From: Nocardioidaceae bacterium
Lineage (GTDB): Bacteria; Actinomycetota; Actinomycetes; Propionibacteriales; Nocardioidaceae
Reading direction: 5' to 3'
Assembly (NCBI GenBank): GCA_020636935.1
Contig: JACJWW010000002.1
Location: 1-64,000, forward strand
DNA: 64,000 nt
Below, one piece after another: positions 61,337-64,000 of this stretch. Numbering within the stretch: the stretch's first letter is position 1; each line of letters opens with the position of its first letter. The notes under the pieces are model-generated. The model did no database searches and was not told where the DNA came from. It worked only from the letters and a program-made list of their open reading frames with translations. The translations under genes were made by a program, and so were the position numbers.

Positions 61337-62662
61337 TCAGCGCTTGCGCTTTTCGCGCGCTTTCACCGTCAGATTGATGGGCGTGCCGACAAAGCCCCAC
61401 TCTTCACGGAGTTTGCGCTCTACATAGCGAAGATAGCCCGCATCCAGTTTTCCGCTGGTGAAGAGCACGAAAGTTGGCGGAGCGCTCTGCACTTGAGTGC
61501 CGAAGAGGATCTTGGGTTGGCGTCCACCCCGAACAGGGTGAGGGTGCTCCGCGACGAGCCGGCCCAGGAATGAGTTGAGCGCCCCGGTGCCTACGCGGGT
61601 CTCCCATCCAGACAGTGCCTTGCTCATTGCCGGAAGCAATCGATCCACATGCCACCCTGTGCGGGCGGTGAGGTTGACGCGTGGCGCCCATTGCACCTGC
61701 ACCAACTCGCGTTCGTATTCACGCTCCAGATAGAAGCGACGTTCCTCATCGACGAGATCCCACTTGTTGAACACAATCACCAGTGCACGGCCAGCTTCCC
61801 TGACCAGTTGGATTATCCGCAGGTCTTGTTCGGAGATTGATTGTGAGCCGTCCACGACCAGGATGCATAGTTCGGCGCGCTCGATCGCCGTACTGGTGCG
61901 CAGGGATGCGTAGTACTCATGCCCAGAAGCCGTCTTCACCCGCTTGCGGATCCCCGCGGTGTCTATGAAGCGCCAAACCTCGCCCCCGAAGTCCACAAGC
62001 TCATCGACCGGATCAACCGTGGTACCCGAAGCATCATCAACGACCGCTCGATCCTCCCCTGCCAATCTGTTCAGCAATGATGACTTGCCAACATTTGGGC
62101 GGCCGATGATGGCAATGCGTCGGGGCCCGCCGACTTCCGCATAGGACTGCTCAGGGGCCTCCGGCAGTGCCGCCAGAACTGCGTCAAGCAGATCACCTGA
62201 GCCACGTCCGTGCAGAGCAGACACGGGGATCGGCTCCCCAAGGCCGAGATTCCAAAGTCCATAGGCCTCCGCCTCCGTGCGGGCATCGTCAACCTTGTTT
62301 GCGGCAAGGACGACCGGTCGCCCGCTCTTGCGCAGGATTTGGACCACAGCTTCATCGGCATCGGTGATCCCGACCGTGGCATCAACGACGAATAGCACCG
62401 CGTCGGCCAGAGAAACTGCCAGCTCGGCCTGTCCGGCGATCTGAGCCGCCAAGCCTCTTGCATCGGGATCCCAGCCGCCAGTGTCAACGACCGTGAATGC
62501 TCGCCCATTCCAGTCCGCGTCGTAGGAGACTCGATCACGGGTGACACCGGGACGGTCCTCAACCACTGCTTCGCGGCGGCCGATCATTCGGTTGACCAAG
62601 GTGGACTTGCCGACATTGGGTCGGCCCACCACAGCCACTACAGGTAGTGCGAGTTCAGCCAT
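61337..62662 (-). CDS. der: GTPase Der (EngA)
   Basis: Essential ribosome-assembly factor for the 50S subunit. 441 residues with two GTPase domains in tandem: G1 motifs GRPNVGKSTL (near 14) and GRPNVGKSSLL (near 188), G3 DTGG and DTAGI, G4 NKVD and NKWD. A C-terminal KH-like domain follows (GGRQPKILFGTQVQSAPPTF). The start is ATG 62662, which overlaps plsC by 8 bases, so it is coupled to plsC and cmk. Ends in a Lys/Arg tail. Confidence 0.97.
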   Translation of the reverse strand: MAELALPVVAVVGRPNVGKSTLVNRMIGRREAVVEDRPGVTRDRVSYDADWNGRAFTVVDTGGWDPDARGLAAQIAGQAELAVSLADAVLFVVDATVGITDADEAVVQILRKSGRPVVLAANKVDDARTEAEAYGLWNLGLGEPIPVSALHGRGSGDLLDAVLAALPEAPEQSYAEVGGPRRIAIIGRPNVGKSSLLNRLAGEDRAVVDDASGTTVDPVDELVDFGGEVWRFIDTAGIRKRVKTASGHEYYASLRTSTAIERAELCILVVDGSQSISEQDLRIIQLVREAGRALVIVFNKWDLVDEERRFYLEREYERELVQVQWAPRVNLTARTGWHVDRLLPAMSKALSGWETRVGTGALNSFLGRLVAEHPHPVRGGRQPKILFGTQVQSAPPTFVLFTSGKLDAGYLRYVERKLREEWGFVGTPINLTVKAREKRKR

Positions 62663-63359
62663 GAGTTGAGTCTCCCAAGGGGCCGGGAAGGGACATGCCA
62701 GTCAGGTCCTGAGCACGATCCACAGTGGCGATGAGTGCTTGCTTGACAACTTCAGTCGCCTCATCAACGGTGCTCTTTTGTCGCGGAAAAGGGATCGCGT
62801 CGAATCGAAGCGGATCACCATAAGAAAGGGAGATCCGGGTGCCTTTGGGCGGCACATAGCCCTTGTGCTCACCGGGGGCTCGAGTGCCGAGCAAGGCCAC
62901 CGGGACTATCGGCGCACCACTGCGCAATCCGAGGTAGGCAGCGCCCCCCTTGGCTGAGTGCACATCACCTGCCCCCCTCTCTCCCTCTGGGAAGATCCCC
63001 ACAGCTCCACCGCGTGTCAAGACCAACTGGGCCCCTAGGATCGCCTCGACGTCGACGCCTTCGCGGTTGAGTGGAATCTGTCCAGATCCGACCAAGAAAG
63101 CAGACATCGGGCCGGTGAACATCTCACGTTTGGTCATCACGTGGGCCGGACGAGGCGACACGATCGCAAGCAACGGCCCATCCAATAGGCCAATGTGATT
63201 TGCGGCCAGGATGACTGGGCCCGAGGTCGGCACCTTGTCTTCACCATGCAACTCGATCTGCCAGCGCGCATTGACCAATCGTTGGAATGTGGGCCGCAAT
63301 CCATGCAACATGAATGTCGCTGGAGCCTTGACCCCGTCGACTCCCTTGACCAAGCTCAT
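62655..63359 (-). CDS. plsC: 1-acyl-sn-glycerol-3-phosphate acyltransferase (PlsC-like)
   Basis: Adds the second acyl chain in phosphatidic-acid synthesis at the membrane. 234 residues. The catalytic motif is NHIGLLDG (NHx4D), and the glycerol-phosphate motif FPEGERG follows. Some actinobacterial homologues next to cmk and der act on other substrates, so the name is by family. It starts overlapping the cmk stop (ATGA) and runs into der. Confidence 0.9.
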   Translation of the reverse strand: MSLVKGVDGVKAPATFMLHGLRPTFQRLVNARWQIELHGEDKVPTSGPVILAANHIGLLDGPLLAIVSPRPAHVMTKREMFTGPMSAFLVGSGQIPLNREGVDVEAILGAQLVLTRGGAVGIFPEGERGAGDVHSAKGGAAYLGLRSGAPIVPVALLGTRAPGEHKGYVPPKGTRISLSYGDPLRFDAIPFPRQKSTVDEATEVVKQALIATVDRAQDLTGMSLPGPLGDSTHG

Positions 63360-64000
63360 GGGTTCGCCAATGCTTCATCAACCATGGCCACGACCTGATT
63401 GATCACCTGTTCGAGGGTGTAGTCAGTGGTGTCGAGGTGGACAGCTCCATCGGGTACGACGAGAGGAGCCGATGACCGGGAGGAGTCGTGCTGATCACGG
63501 CGAAGCAGATCGGCCTCAGTCTTGGCCAGATCAACCGCGCCTGACTGCCGAGTGCGGCGCTGTGCTCGCGCGCTCGGATCAGCGGTGAGATAGAGCTTCA
63601 ACTCTGCTTGGGGCCAGACCACTGAGCCGATGTCACGGCCCTCGACCACGATCCCGCCAGACCCGATGATTTCACGCTGCAACTGGAGCAGGCGTGCCCT
63701 GACTTCGGGAACGGCAGACACTGGGCTGACTGCCTGAGTCACTGCTTGGCCCCGAATCTCTTTGGCAATCCTGCGCCCAGCCAAGGAGATTGTCGGTCGG
63801 GCGGGGTCTGTGCCCGACTCAAGTGGCACCAAGTGCGTCTGCGCGGCAACTGCACTTGGGTCATGGATGTCGATGCCATTCTCCAGCATCCACAAGGTCA
63901 TGGCACGAAACTGAGCACCAGTGTCGAGATAGCGCAAGCCCAGTGCCCTCGCCACTCCCCGCGCCGTACTGGACTTGCCTGACCCCGACGGCCCATCGAG
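63356..64000 (-). CDS. cmk: Cytidylate kinase, N-terminus cut by the window edge
   Basis: Phosphorylates CMP and dCMP. The frame stays open past the last base; the visible part starts with the P-loop LDGPSGSGKSS and includes TARGVARALGLRYLDTGAQFR, DIGSVVWPQAELKLYLTADP and the arginines of the NMP-binding site (EGRDIGSVV). 214 codons are visible and only the first few residues should be missing. Its stop overlaps plsC by ATGA, so cmk-plsC-der is one operon, as in other actinobacteria. Confidence 0.93.
   Translation of the reverse strand, partial: LDGPSGSGKSSTARGVARALGLRYLDTGAQFRAMTLWMLENGIDIHDPSAVAAQTHLVPLESGTDPARPTISLAGRRIAKEIRGQAVTQAVSPVSAVPEVRARLLQLQREIIGSGGIVVEGRDIGSVVWPQAELKLYLTADPSARAQRRTRQSGAVDLAKTEADLLRRDQHDSSRSSAPLVVPDGAVHLDTTDYTLEQVINQVVAMVDEALANP

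Overview
The window is a stretch of chromosome from a moderately high-GC actinobacterium. The evidence is lineage-specific gene content: a complete Pup-proteasome locus (pup, dop, pafA, prcA, prcB, ARC/Mpa, pafB/pafC), the mycothiol ligase mshC, RbpA, HelY, the actinobacterial GMP reductase GuaB1 and an XRE-MurA fusion. The gene order also matches the Mycobacterium tuberculosis blocks Rv1822-Rv1832 and Rv2090-Rv2141c as I remember them. Neither tRNA encodes its CCA end. I see no insertion sequence, phage gene, integrase or CRISPR array. The genus cannot be read from the sequence; I favour an uncultured relative within the Actinomycetia.

Layout. 0-8 kb: siroheme synthase (cysG) overlapping an rRNA/tRNA 2'-O-methyltransferase, peptide deformylase, two acyl-CoA dehydrogenases behind a perfect palindromic operator, galactokinase, and GuaB1. 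8-17 kb: tRNA-Leu(GAG) with a strong hairpin, then the conserved pgsA2 / DUF881 / small basic protein / DUF881 / gcvH / garA / MerR / bifunctional-nuclease-like / MerR / gcvP block. A glycine riboswitch lies directly in front of gcvP. 17-30 kb: a less stereotyped region with a secreted HAD phosphatase, a cyclophilin lipoprotein, a type-5 uracil-DNA glycosylase, a CorA-type channel, TrpB2, a ComB-like phosphatase coupled to a P-loop GTPase, a cytochrome P450, a prolyl-aminopeptidase-like hydrolase, the XRE-MurA fusion, a glycerophosphodiesterase and an MFS transporter. 30-46 kb: rbpA with a SigR-type promoter, fxsA, ppm1, a 5'-3' exonuclease, then a leftward array whose transcription order is ARC, dop, pup, prcB, prcA, pafA, FKBP lipoprotein, pafB, pafC, tatA, tatC, helY. 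46-64 kb: trmI, an M50 protease, a HAD hydrolase, metH, PAC2, mshC, an SCO1664/DUF3090/phosphatase trio, uppP, an aldo/keto reductase, DUF5703, an M20 peptidase, tRNA-Pro(GGG), an NTF2-like protein, der, plsC and a cmk truncated by the window edge.

Function. The genes are mostly core. Glycine cleavage (gcvH, gcvP under glycine control) sits with the 2-oxoglutarate regulator GarA and two MerR regulators. Protein turnover is complete from tagging (PafA, Pup) through untagging (Dop) and unfolding (ARC, ending in a GQYL motif) to the 20S core. Envelope functions (UppP, TatAC, Ppm1, MurA-like, PgsA-like) are interspersed.

Regulation. Many promoter-proximal genes have no Shine-Dalgarno sequence but carry a -10-like hexamer 5-8 bases before the start codon, which indicates frequent leaderless transcripts and was used to choose several starts. 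I found no obviously undescribed multi-gene system. The best leads are the operator palindrome on the XRE-MurA promoter, the ComB-GTPase-TrpB2 locus with a 21-base-spaced direct repeat, a GarA homologue with a zinc ribbon, a Pup that already ends in GGE, and an in-frame triplicated 24-base unit across the gcvP stop codon. No gene-free stretch exceeds 300 bases apart from the tRNA-Leu intergenic region (8030-8348) and its terminator.
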